A stretch of DNA of 64,000 nucleotides from Obesumbacterium proteus (GTDB lineage Bacteria; Pseudomonadota; Gammaproteobacteria; Enterobacterales; Enterobacteriaceae), in NCBI RefSeq assembly GCF_001586165.1, contig NZ_CP014608.1:868001-932000 (forward strand), in the 5' to 3' direction. This document shows positions 37,293-45,113 of the stretch, piece by piece (positions within the stretch are counted from its first letter, which is position 1; every line of letters starts with the position of its first letter). A program made the translations under genes and the position numbers. The notes under the pieces were generated by a model. It ran no database searches, had not been told where the DNA came from, and was given only the letters and a program-made list of their open reading frames with translations.

Positions 37293-37730
37293 TTAGTCTT
37301 CGTCTTCGTCACGCAATGGAACAATCAGCATGTCGATATGTACGGTGTTGATCAGCTGGCGCGCAGAAGACATCAGCTTGCTCCAGAAATCCTGATGATG
37401 TCCGCACAGAACCAAGTCCATATCGTATTTTTTGATGGCATCAACCAGTACCTGCCCCAAATCACCGCTGCCGCTCAGGGTTTCGGTAATTGGGTAGCCT
37501 GCGTTTTGAGAAAGCTCGGTCAAGGCGTGGTGAGTTTCGTCAGAAATACGTTTCTGCATGTCGCCCAGATTCACGTCAATTAGGCCGGTGTACAGGTCAG
37601 AATAGTTAACATCCACGTGAATCAGAGAAACTTTAGCGTCATAAGGGCGCGCCATAGATACTGCTTTCTCAACCAAGATGTTACTTTCTGGGGAAAGGTC
37701 TACAGCAACCAGAATGTGTTTATAAGCCAT
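37293..37730 (-). CDS. uspA: Universal stress protein UspA
   Basis: 145-residue cytoplasmic protein of the Usp fold (MAYKHILVAVDLSPESN; LVLCGHHQDFWSKLM; VDMLIVP-like C-terminus), practically the same as E. coli UspA. It is induced on growth arrest and many stresses; its biochemical activity is not settled. AAGGAG lies at ideal spacing. Divergent from uspB with a 786-base spacer that also contains an inserted repeat element. Confidence 0.96.
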   Translation of the reverse strand: MAYKHILVAVDLSPESNILVEKAVSMARPYDAKVSLIHVDVNYSDLYTGLIDVNLGDMQKRISDETHHALTELSQNAGYPITETLSGSGDLGQVLVDAIKKYDMDLVLCGHHQDFWSKLMSSARQLINTVHIDMLIVPLRDEDED

Positions 37731-37825
37731 AAGTTTACTCCTTCCATAAAGCCGGTTAACGGGGGAGCAGGCATTGGGTGTCGCTACCTAGTTTCGCTTG
37801 CATGCCTGCATGTTAGCATTCATTC

Positions 37826-37905
37826 ATACCCATCATACTTAAGGCTGCATTTTTGTTGGCTGTGTTCACTCGCTGCCTCAATGCAACCCGAATCATTTCG
37901 GGTAT
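37826..37905. repeat. 80-bp MITE-like inverted-repeat element
   Basis: Both ends read ATACCC, 14 bases, TGCAT towards the centre (37826-37850, and 37881-37905 on the other strand). The right end itself folds as CCCGAA/TTCGGG. This type of intergenic element, with ATACCC ends and a GTTGGCTG core, recurs in Yersinia, Serratia and relatives. It sits in the uspA-uspB spacer; the rest of that spacer shows only AT-rich promoter-like DNA. Confidence 0.65.
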
Positions 37906-38516
37906 AGATCACGAGGGTGTCGTTTTGCTCACACTCGTCACTCAAATCCTTAACATATTGCTTCTATCTATTGTTTTACTCTTTTGAGCCAAGGCTGCAC
38001 ATACTTTCGTCACAAAATTCGCGGTCTTACACGTTAAAACTGCGTAAGCGGCGAAAAAATCGTCTTATTGGGCACTCTGTAGCGTGCGCTTTAGCCTGTG
38101 ACTAAAAATAGTAGACCCGTTTTTTATAAGGATAGCGTGGCTGTAAAGCAAGAGCTGATTATCTTCTGAAGAAAGATTTTCACCTTTTTTTGCTTTTGTT
38201 ATTTGGTTTATCTCTATTGGGCCGATTTCTTATAGGGATTAATCGCGAGGTAAAATCATTCGCCAGCGTATTCTGCGTTTTATCGCTTAGCCCGCTAAAT
38301 TAATTCTGTGATCCCCATACCGTTTTTCCGTTCCTTTCCTAAACTGATTAATGGGCACTGTTGCGGAGCGTGAAGCGTAATTCTGCCGACGTTGATAATA
38401 ACCATCGTGGTTTAGTCTGATGATGCCTGTTGGACTAAGGTTGTCTGGCGAGAAAATTGAAAGGCACCGTTATCTCATCGCCGAGATTTGGCGAGAGAAG
38501 ATGCCGGGAGGAGATC

Positions 38517-38852
38517 ATGATTAATACCGTCGCGCTTTTTTGGGCGCTGTTTTTTGTGTGCGTGATTAACATGCTGCGCTATTACTCCTCGTTGCGTGCG
38601 TTGCTGGTGGTTCTGCGTGGTTGCGATCCGCTGCTTTATCAATATGTTGATGGCGGTGGTTTCTTTACTTCGCACGGGCAGCCGAGCAAGCAGGTGCGTT
38701 TGGTGCGTTATATTCAGGCTCAGCGCTATCTCGATCACCATGACGATGAGTTTATTCGCCGCTGCGAGCGGCTACGCCGTCAGTTTATTTTAACCAGCGG
38801 GCTATGCGGTTTGGTGGTCGTTAGCCTGTGCGCCATGGCCGTTTGGTATTAG
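38517..38852 (+). CDS. uspB: Universal stress protein B (UspB)
   Basis: 111-residue inner-membrane protein with a helix at each end (VALFWALFFVCVINMLRYY and LTSGLCGLVVVSLCAMAVWY). In E. coli it is RpoS-dependent and needed for ethanol resistance in stationary phase. The ATG at 38517 follows GGGAGGAG; the 20-codon upstream extension is not protein-like. Divergent from uspA as in E. coli. Confidence 0.93.
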   Translation: MINTVALFWALFFVCVINMLRYYSSLRALLVVLRGCDPLLYQYVDGGGFFTSHGQPSKQVRLVRYIQAQRYLDHHDDEFIRRCERLRRQFILTSGLCGLVVVSLCAMAVWY

Positions 38853-38974
38853 CCCGATAGGGGATTCTTTGGTGCAGCAGAATGTTGCCGAAAGGTAAAA
38901 GTGAAAAATAATGATTGCAGGCACGATGCACATTGATTAGTTTGAAAAGGTATTCAATTTTAGGAAATCCTAAC

Positions 38975-39022
38975 GTGCAAGCAGTTAACCTCCAACTCAG
39001 CCTCCTTCTCCTTATCATCTAG
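38975..39022 (+). CDS. Putative Leu/Ile-rich leader peptide of the symporter gene
   Basis: A 15-codon ORF, (M/V)QAVNLQLSLLLLII, starts at GTG 38975 with AGGA 9 bases upstream and ends at TAG 39020-39022. Six Leu and two Ile codons are present, with LLLLII immediately before the stop. This is the layout of attenuation leaders such as leuL, ilvL and ivbL, though the sequence is new to me. Ribosome stalling at these codons would expose the downstream antiterminator. The GTG start is an inference from the ribosome site. Confidence 0.6.
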   Translation: MQAVNLQLSLLLLII

Positions 39023-39080
39023 GTGGCCTGCACGCATTCAAATTTCACAAGGCCGCCGGAAGGGCGGCCTTGTTGTTTCT
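39022..39080 (+). promoter_or_regulatory. Predicted transcription attenuator (antiterminator/terminator)
   Basis: Terminator: ACAAGGCCGCC (39047-39057) pairs with GGCGGCCTTGT (39063-39073), an 11-bp stem with a GGAAG loop and TGTTTCT tail. Alternative: GGTGGCCT (39022-39029), directly at the leader stop codon, pairs with AGGCCGCC (39050-39057) and excludes the terminator. A third pairing, CGTGCA (38974-38979) with TGCACG (39029-39034), sequesters the antiterminator. These are the 1:2, 2:3 and 3:4 pairings of classical attenuation. Confidence 0.65.
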
Positions 39081-39159
39081 AGCACCCTCCGGCAGCGTTT
39101 ATTCAACACCGGAGCATCAACATGAAGTTCAGCATTTTTACCTCCCCTCGGAGGTTCGC

Positions 39160-40473
39160 ATGAGTCAGCAGTGGTCATCTCGGATTGGGCATATTTTGGC
39201 TGCCGCAGGTTCTGCGATTGGCATTGGTGCTATTTGGAAATTCCCTTATGTGTCTGCCACCAACGGTGGCGGCGCATTTCTGATCGTGTTTCTGGTGTTC
39301 AGTTTTACGCTGGGGATGGCCGTATTCATGGCGGAGACGCTGCTGGGCAGCCATACCCGTGAGGGCGTGGTAAAGGCATTTAAGCAGCTGGCAGGACGTC
39401 ATTGGGGCTGGGTTGGCGTGCTGGGCGTGACGTGCTCATGGTGCATTTTCAGTTTCTACAGCGTGGTTGGCGGTTGGACGGTGGGATATACGTTCATGGC
39501 GGCGGCGGGCAAGCTGAATATTACCGACTCAAGCCAGCTGAACTCGCTGTTTACCGATTTTATTAGCAACCCGTTTTTGCCAGTGATAACTCATCTGCTG
39601 TTTGCAGCACTGACCTGCTATGTGGTGTTAGGCGGCGTGCAGCGCGGCGTTGAGAAAGCGGTTAAGATCATGATGCCGCTGTTGTTCTTAATCATGCTGG
39701 TGTTGATTGTGGTGGGTATGACGCTGCCGGGATCGAGCGCTGGGCTGAAGTTGTTCCTGTATCCTGATTTTAGCCATATGAGCGGAAAAAGCGTGCTGGA
39801 TGCGCTGGGGCTGGCGTTCTTCTCGCTGTCGATTGGCTTAGGTATTCATGTGACCTACGGGGCTTATTTGCCGGATAGCAAAGGCATTGCGCGTTCAAGC
39901 GTTTGGGTGGTTACGCTGTCGTGTCTGGTTTGCGTGCTGGCGGGCTTAATGATTTTTCCTGCGTTAAGCTCGGCGGGTCTGGACCCTGCCGCAGGCCCTG
40001 GATTGACGTTTATGACCATGCCGGTGTTCTTCGCGCATTTGCCGGGTGGTGCCATATTGGCCGTCGCGTTCTTCTTGCTGTTGCTGGTGGCTGCGCTGTC
40101 TTCGTCGATTTCTCTGTTAGAAAATATTGTTGCCTTTACTCAGGGGCGCTGGGGCTGGTCGCGCCGCAATGCGAGCCTGATTATCACCGCGAGTATTATG
40201 CTGGCGGGTATCCCTGTGACTTTATCGTTTGGTGAATTAAGTGGTTTTACGCTGGGCGGCAAAACGCTGTTTGACGTGCTGGATTTCTTAACTTCGAATC
40301 TGATGATGCCGCTGTTCGGTATTATTATCTGCTTGGTATTTGGTTGGTCGCCGCGTGCGGCAACGTTGATGCCAGAGGATATTTCACCTTTCTGGCGTGC
40401 CAGCCTGCGTATCACTTGGCGCTATATTGGCCCGCTGTTTATCGGTGTGATTTTGGTGCGAGGGTTGATTTAA
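39160..40473 (+). CDS. Sodium-dependent (NSS/SNF family) amino-acid transporter
   Basis: 437 residues with about 11-12 transmembrane helices. The N-terminus WSSRIGHILAAAGSAIGIGAIWKFPYV is the LeuT/MhsT-type TM1 with the unwound sodium/substrate site GSAIGIG (split here: residues about 5-31). GGGAFLIVFL and FSLSIGLGIHVTYGAYL (TM6) also fit. Bacterial members import hydrophobic amino acids with Na+. GGAGG lies 6 bases before the ATG. The leader upstream suggests the substrate is leucine and/or isoleucine; that is inference. It is inserted between uspB and pitA, adjacent in E. coli. Confidence 0.9.
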   Translation: MSQQWSSRIGHILAAAGSAIGIGAIWKFPYVSATNGGGAFLIVFLVFSFTLGMAVFMAETLLGSHTREGVVKAFKQLAGRHWGWVGVLGVTCSWCIFSFYSVVGGWTVGYTFMAAAGKLNITDSSQLNSLFTDFISNPFLPVITHLLFAALTCYVVLGGVQRGVEKAVKIMMPLLFLIMLVLIVVGMTLPGSSAGLKLFLYPDFSHMSGKSVLDALGLAFFSLSIGLGIHVTYGAYLPDSKGIARSSVWVVTLSCLVCVLAGLMIFPALSSAGLDPAAGPGLTFMTMPVFFAHLPGGAILAVAFFLLLLVAALSSSISLLENIVAFTQGRWGWSRRNASLIITASIMLAGIPVTLSFGELSGFTLGGKTLFDVLDFLTSNLMMPLFGIIICLVFGWSPRAATLMPEDISPFWRASLRITWRYIGPLFIGVILVRGLI

Positions 40474-40480
40474 GGTAAAA

Positions 40481-40507
40481 AAAAGCCCGTTCAATGAACG
40501 GGCTTTT
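40481..40507. terminator. Bidirectional terminator between symporter gene and pitA
   Basis: AAAAGCCCGTTC/GAACGGGCTTTT, a 12-bp perfect stem with an AAT loop and A/T tracts at both ends. Confidence 0.9.
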
Positions 40508-40522
40508 GACTGTTGGAATGCG

Positions 40523-42016
40523 TTAGATCACGAAGGTCAGCGCCAGCCAGTACAAACCACCAGAAAGCACAATCGCGACTGGTAAGGTTAGAACCCATGC
40601 CAGCAGAATGCTTTTGATCGTTTTACTCTGTACACCGCCGCCGTCCACAATCATGGTACCTGCAACCGCAGAAGAGAGTACCTGAGTGGTGGAAACCGGC
40701 ATACCTGTGTAGCTTGCCACGCCGATAGAGATGGCGGCAGTCATCTGCGCAGAAACGCCTTGCGCATAGGTCATGCCTTTCTTACCAATCTTCTCACCGA
40801 TGGTGGTCGCTACGCGACGCCAGCCAACCATGGTACCCAGAGACAGCGCCAGAGCCACAGCAACGATAATCCACATCGGTGCGTACTCAACGGTCTCCAG
40901 CAGGTCTTTGCGCAGGTCGTTCAGGAAGCGCTTATCCTGAGCGTCTGTTTCTGGCAGCTTGGCAACTTTACCCGCTGTATCAGCAACGCACATCAGCAAA
41001 CGACGCATCTGATTACGTTGATCAACGGTCAGTTCATCGTAGCGTTGCAGGTTGTTCAGCAGTGCTTTGCTGTGGTCGATAGCAATCAGTGCGCGTGAAG
41101 AATCACAATGGAAATCATTGTTGCCGGTGCTTGGCGCAACGGGCTGATGTTCTTCAATGCCAACGATATGCGGCAGTGCTTCCTGATGCTTCTGATAATA
41201 CTGTTCCAGATGCGTGATGGCATCGCGGGTACGAGTGATGTCATAGCCAGTGGCGTCCATGTTAACCACAAAGCCGGCCGGAGCCACACCAATCAATACC
41301 AGCATCAACAGACCAATGCCTTTCTGACCGTCGTTCGCGCCGTGAGAGAAACTCACGCCGATAGCCGACAGGATCAGGGCGATACGTGTCCAGAACGGTG
41401 GCTTACGTTTGCCATCAATCTTTTCACGTTCAGCAGGCGTCATATGCATACGGCGGCGTTTTTTCGTGCCGCTCCAGTAACGACGCAGTACAAATACCAT
41501 CAGCCCGGCCAAAACCAGTCCGATGAGTGGGGATAGAATCAACGATAGGAAGATTTCAAGCATCTTCGGAATGTTGAGCGCATCCACCACGGAAGTGTTA
41601 GATATCAGTGCGTTTGTCAGTGCAATACCGATAATCGCGCCGATTAGCGTGTGAGAACTGGATGCCGGCAGACCAAAATACCAGGTGCCGAGGTTCCAGA
41701 TAATCGCAGCTAGAAGCAGAGAGAACATCATCGCCAGACCGTGAGTCGAGCCCACGTTCAACAGCAAATCTGTTGGGAGGAGGTGCACAATTGCGTAGGC
41801 GACGCTGAGGCCACCCAACATCACACCTAAGAAGTTGAAAACACCCGCCATAACGACCGCAATCTGCGAGCGTAGTGCACGAGTATAGATAACTGTTGCG
41901 ACTGCGTTTGCTGTGTCGTGGAAACCATTGATGGCTTCATAAAACAAAACAAACATCAGTGCGAGGACTAACATAAGGCCAGTGTGAAAATCCAGCCCTG
42001 CAAATAGATGTAGCAT
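40523..42016 (-). CDS. pitA: Low-affinity inorganic phosphate transporter PitA
   Basis: 497-residue inner-membrane symporter that imports metal-phosphate complexes with protons. The N-terminal FYEAINGFHDTANAVATVIYT and the matching SFSHGANDGQKGIG repeat are PiT signatures (the first is residues about 26-46). A cytosolic loop of roughly 130 residues separates the two halves. Same position and length class as E. coli pitA. Confidence 0.96.
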   Translation of the reverse strand: MLHLFAGLDFHTGLMLVLALMFVLFYEAINGFHDTANAVATVIYTRALRSQIAVVMAGVFNFLGVMLGGLSVAYAIVHLLPTDLLLNVGSTHGLAMMFSLLLAAIIWNLGTWYFGLPASSSHTLIGAIIGIALTNALISNTSVVDALNIPKMLEIFLSLILSPLIGLVLAGLMVFVLRRYWSGTKKRRRMHMTPAEREKIDGKRKPPFWTRIALILSAIGVSFSHGANDGQKGIGLLMLVLIGVAPAGFVVNMDATGYDITRTRDAITHLEQYYQKHQEALPHIVGIEEHQPVAPSTGNNDFHCDSSRALIAIDHSKALLNNLQRYDELTVDQRNQMRRLLMCVADTAGKVAKLPETDAQDKRFLNDLRKDLLETVEYAPMWIIVAVALALSLGTMVGWRRVATTIGEKIGKKGMTYAQGVSAQMTAAISIGVASYTGMPVSTTQVLSSAVAGTMIVDGGGVQSKTIKSILLAWVLTLPVAIVLSGGLYWLALTFVI

Positions 42017-42339
42017 AAGCGTTACGCCAGTTAGTGGTCATGAACGCGGCGCATTATCTGCGAGAACGCGTACTGGGGAAAAGCAAAATATGACGTTTTT
42101 TTGATTTGTTTACATTGGTTATCAATACATATCTCGGATTAGTCCTATCATTTCAGTATGTTGAGTGAATATCTTAAGATTAATTTTTTCTGACACTGGC
42201 GGTGAAGAATTACCCCGTTTACAATCCCCCGCCGCTGGTCTGGGATTATTTCGCCATTTATTACCAGATTAGCTCATATTGGAAAAATCGGTATTTACGT
42301 TCGCGGCTGCGTTTAAAACCGCGAAATAAGAGGTTATGT

Positions 42340-43536
42340 GTGGAAAATTTTGATGTAGTGATCGTTGGCGCTGGTGCCGCGGGCCTGTTTTGTGCTGCTC
42401 AGGCAGGGCAACTTGGTTTGCGCGTGCTGGTTGTTGATAACGGCAAAAAAGCAGGACGTAAAATCCTGATGTCGGGTGGCGGTCGCTGCAACTTTACTAA
42501 CATGTATGCCGAGCCTGCGGCTTATTTGTCGCAGAATCCACACTTCTGCAAATCAGCATTAGCACGTTATACCCAGTGGGATTTTATTGAGCTGGTGAGC
42601 CGCTATCAAATTGCGTACCACGAGAAAACCTTGGGTCAGCTTTTTTGCGACGATTCCGCCGAGCAGATCGTGGATATGCTGCTAAAAGAGTGTGAAATAG
42701 GACAGGTAGTTATTCGCTTACGCAGTGAAATCTTAAACGTTGAGCGGATGGAGAACGGCGAGTTTTCTCTTCAGCTAAACGGCGAGCAGGTTAACTGTCG
42801 ATCGCTGGTGATTGCCAGCGGCGGTCTTTCTATGCCGGGCCTTGGTGCCACGCCTTTCGGTTACAAAATTGCCGAGCAGTTTGGTCTTAAGGTATTGCCA
42901 ACGCGTGCGGCGTTGGTGCCGTTTACGCTGCATAAACCGCTATTAGATCATCTGCAAACCCTGTCGGGTGTGGCCGTTCCTTCGGTTGTGACCGCAGAAT
43001 CAGGCACTAGCTTCCGCGAAAGCATTCTCTTTACTCACCGTGGTTTGTCTGGCCCAGCGATTCTACAGCTTTCCAGTTATTGGCAGGCCGGTGAAAAAGT
43101 GACGATTAACCTGCTGCCGGATTGCGATCTGTCTGCTTTTCTCGATGCAGAACGCGTTGAGCATCCGAATCAGAGCCTGAAAAATACGCTAGCAAAACAG
43201 CTTCCTAAACGTTTAGTTGAGTGCTTGCAAACCTTAGGGCAAATCCCTGACCTAACGCTAAAACAGCTAAACGCTTCACAGCAGATGCAGGTGGTGGAAA
43301 CCTTGCAAGCCTGGCAGGTGATCCCGAACGGAACCGAGGGCTACCGTACCGCAGAGGTAACGTTAGGCGGTGTGGATACCAATGAGCTGTCGTCGAAAAC
43401 CATGCAGGCGCACAAAGCTCCGGGGTTATTCTTTATCGGCGAAGTGGTAGACGTAACTGGCTGGCTGGGAGGATATAACTTCCAATGGGCGTGGAGCTCT
43501 GCTTGGGCCTGTGCGCAGGCGCTGGCGGCACGATAA
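42340..43536 (+). CDS. yhiN: YhiN, BaiN/RdsA-family FAD flavoprotein
   Basis: 398-residue NAD(P)/FAD-dependent oxidoreductase of the HI0933 family. It has an N-terminal Rossmann FAD motif VIVGAGAAGLFCAAQAG, the GRKILMSGGGRCNFTN signature and the C-terminal TGWLGGYNFQWAWSSAW motif. GTG 42340 with AAGAGG upstream aligns with the E. coli start; the 46-codon upstream extension is rejected. The reaction is unknown in enterobacteria. Next to pitA as in E. coli. Confidence 0.93.
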   Translation: MENFDVVIVGAGAAGLFCAAQAGQLGLRVLVVDNGKKAGRKILMSGGGRCNFTNMYAEPAAYLSQNPHFCKSALARYTQWDFIELVSRYQIAYHEKTLGQLFCDDSAEQIVDMLLKECEIGQVVIRLRSEILNVERMENGEFSLQLNGEQVNCRSLVIASGGLSMPGLGATPFGYKIAEQFGLKVLPTRAALVPFTLHKPLLDHLQTLSGVAVPSVVTAESGTSFRESILFTHRGLSGPAILQLSSYWQAGEKVTINLLPDCDLSAFLDAERVEHPNQSLKNTLAKQLPKRLVECLQTLGQIPDLTLKQLNASQQMQVVETLQAWQVIPNGTEGYRTAEVTLGGVDTNELSSKTMQAHKAPGLFFIGEVVDVTGWLGGYNFQWAWSSAWACAQALAAR

Positions 43537-43546
43537 AATCGCTCTT

Positions 43547-43564
43547 CCGCCCCTTTCGGGGCGG
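43547..43564. terminator. Hairpin between convergent yhiN and NTF2-like gene
   Basis: CCGCCCC/GGGGCGG with a TTTC loop between two convergent stops. Confidence 0.7.
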
Positions 43565-43577
43565 ATTGATTTGAGCG

Positions 43578-44153
43578 TTATCCTTTCAGCCACGCTTGTC
43601 CTTCGGCTTTCATTTCTGTTTCTAGCACGCTGCCTTTGCTGGCAAATTCACGCGATAGCGGGAAACCGCTCTTTTCCAACAGGTATGCCAGTGGCGCATA
43701 GGCGATAGGGAATTTTTCCGCCGTGGCTTTATCGATTTCAACGATGCCCTGTGGGAAGTTGAACGAGCCAAAATCATAGATAGACTGACGATGCGCGATC
43801 TTCCACACGCCGTTACGTTTTTCCACCCAGTCGTAAAAACGGTTATGAACGCTGGCACCGAGTTTCATTTGCGCATTTTCAATCACGATCATGGCGTTGG
43901 TTTCAGCGATAGCTTTGTCGCCGTTAAACTGGATCATCGGTGAGCCGATAAGGTGCTTAGTGACTAACGCAGAATTTCCCATGCGCTGGGAGCCTTTCAC
44001 AAACTCGGTAAATAAGCCTTCAAACCATGTCACCTCGATGGTTCCGTCTGGGTGAAACAGTTCTAGCATTTTGTCCCACTCGGCCAGATCTCTGTGCATC
44101 CAACCCGTCATTAAATCGGCAATGATTAAACGGTCTTCCCAAGAATGTGTCAT
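43578..44153 (-). CDS. SnoaL/NTF2-like domain protein
   Basis: 191 residues. The first ~130 (EDRLIIADLMTGWMHRDLAEWDKMLELFHPDG ... NRFYDWVEKRNGVWKIAHRQSIYD) form an NTF2-like cone as in SnoaL-type polyketide cyclases and ring-hydroxylating dioxygenase small subunits. The C-terminal ~50 residues are an extra helix-rich tail. No partner oxygenase or biosynthetic gene lies nearby, so the substrate cannot be named. The strand is opposite to hicAB, with a 304-base spacer. Confidence 0.8.
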   Translation of the reverse strand: MTHSWEDRLIIADLMTGWMHRDLAEWDKMLELFHPDGTIEVTWFEGLFTEFVKGSQRMGNSALVTKHLIGSPMIQFNGDKAIAETNAMIVIENAQMKLGASVHNRFYDWVEKRNGVWKIAHRQSIYDFGSFNFPQGIVEIDKATAEKFPIAYAPLAYLLEKSGFPLSREFASKGSVLETEMKAEGQAWLKG

Positions 44154-44404
44154 GTGATGTCTCTAAATAGGATGAGCAGCATGTCGCTGATGTTGTGCTG
44201 TTGGCGCACAAACGGTACGAAGGATCAGTATAGGTGGCTGTCACTTAAATGGATTATGCGAGAAGTGCCGCAGAGATTATCCCATCCCACTGGGGATACA
44301 TTTTTTGTTTGCGAGGCAGGATAAATAACGGCGTTTAGCTGTTAGTCACTGCATTCAATTCGCTCTACATTGCGCTCAAATTTTCATCGCAAAACGCTTG
44401 CTAT

Positions 44405-44423
44405 GATATCAATTTTTGATATC
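44405..44423. promoter_or_regulatory. Candidate HicB operator
   Basis: A perfect inverted repeat GATATCAA-TTT-TTGATATC ends 34 bases before hicA. HicB antitoxins bind palindromes in their own promoter through a ribbon-helix-helix dimer. The other ~250 bases of this spacer show nothing else recognised. Confidence 0.55.
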
Positions 44424-44457
44424 GTTATCGCGTGAGCGACACGGATGAGGTGCAAGG

Positions 44458-44727
44458 ATGTCGACTCATAAGCTCAGTGCCAGACACCAACGAACGCTAT
44501 ACGTTATTTTCACTAACCCGCCGATACGAACGCTAGAGTGGCGGAAGATTGAAAACTTGTTAATCGCCCTCGGTGCCGTGGTTTCTGAAGGTCAAGGCTC
44601 ACGGGTTAAATTTGAAATCGGTAGTTTGTCGGTTGCATTTCATCGGCCTCATCCTGGAAAGAATGCGAAGATTTATCAGATTATTGATGCCAGAGTCTTT
44701 CTTGAGGAGTTAGGAGTTATTCCATGA
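44458..44727 (+). CDS. hicA: HicA-type mRNA interferase toxin
   Basis: 89 residues of the longer chromosomal HicA type: RTLYVIFTNPPIRTLEWRKIENLLIALGA, then the catalytic-histidine region VAFHRPHPGKNAK, ending in a Val-Pro-like FLEELGVIP tail (first segment is residues about 12-40). HicA folds like a double-stranded RNA-binding domain and cleaves mRNA. GAGG lies 8 bases before the ATG. It overlaps hicB by 4 bases. Confidence 0.88.
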   Translation: MSTHKLSARHQRTLYVIFTNPPIRTLEWRKIENLLIALGAVVSEGQGSRVKFEIGSLSVAFHRPHPGKNAKIYQIIDARVFLEELGVIP

Positions 44728-45053
44728 ACACTATGCTCTATAAAGGCTATGCAGCACGTATTGAATACAGCGAAGAAGATAAATGTCTGGTAGGGCATTT
44801 GGCAGGGATCAGAGATATTATCGGCTTTCATGCCGACAACGTGGCTGATTTGCGTAAAGAGTTTGAGATTTCGGTAGATGATTATCTGGAATATTGCGCC
44901 TCACGAGGGCGTGAACCCCAGCGCCCCGCGAGCGGCAAAATTAGCCTACGTGTACCGCCAGATGTGCACTCACAAATCAATGTGGCTGCAGAGGTGGCGG
45001 GTAAAAGCGTGAACCAGTGGATCACGGATACCTTAGTTAAAGTCTGTTCTTAA
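44724..45053 (+). CDS. hicB: HicB antitoxin
   Basis: 109 residues. An N-terminal partial RNase H-like domain (YKGYAARIEYSEEDKCLVGHL) sequesters the toxin, and a C-terminal ribbon-helix-helix (SGKISLRVPPDVHSQINVAAEVAGKSVNQWI, about residues 68-98) binds DNA. The start overlaps the hicA stop (ATGA), giving coupled expression with toxin first, the normal hicAB order. Confidence 0.9.
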   Translation: MNTMLYKGYAARIEYSEEDKCLVGHLAGIRDIIGFHADNVADLRKEFEISVDDYLEYCASRGREPQRPASGKISLRVPPDVHSQINVAAEVAGKSVNQWITDTLVKVCS

Positions 45054-45062
45054 TATAAAAGC

Positions 45063-45092
45063 AAAAGCCGCGGCATGATGACCGCGGCTTTT
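45063..45092. terminator. Bidirectional terminator between hicB and mgtA
   Basis: AAAAGCCGCGG/CCGCGGCTTTT, an 11-bp stem with an 8-nt loop, between convergent genes. Confidence 0.9.
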
Positions 45093-45113
45093 AGGTCCAA
45101 TCAGAATTCGAGA

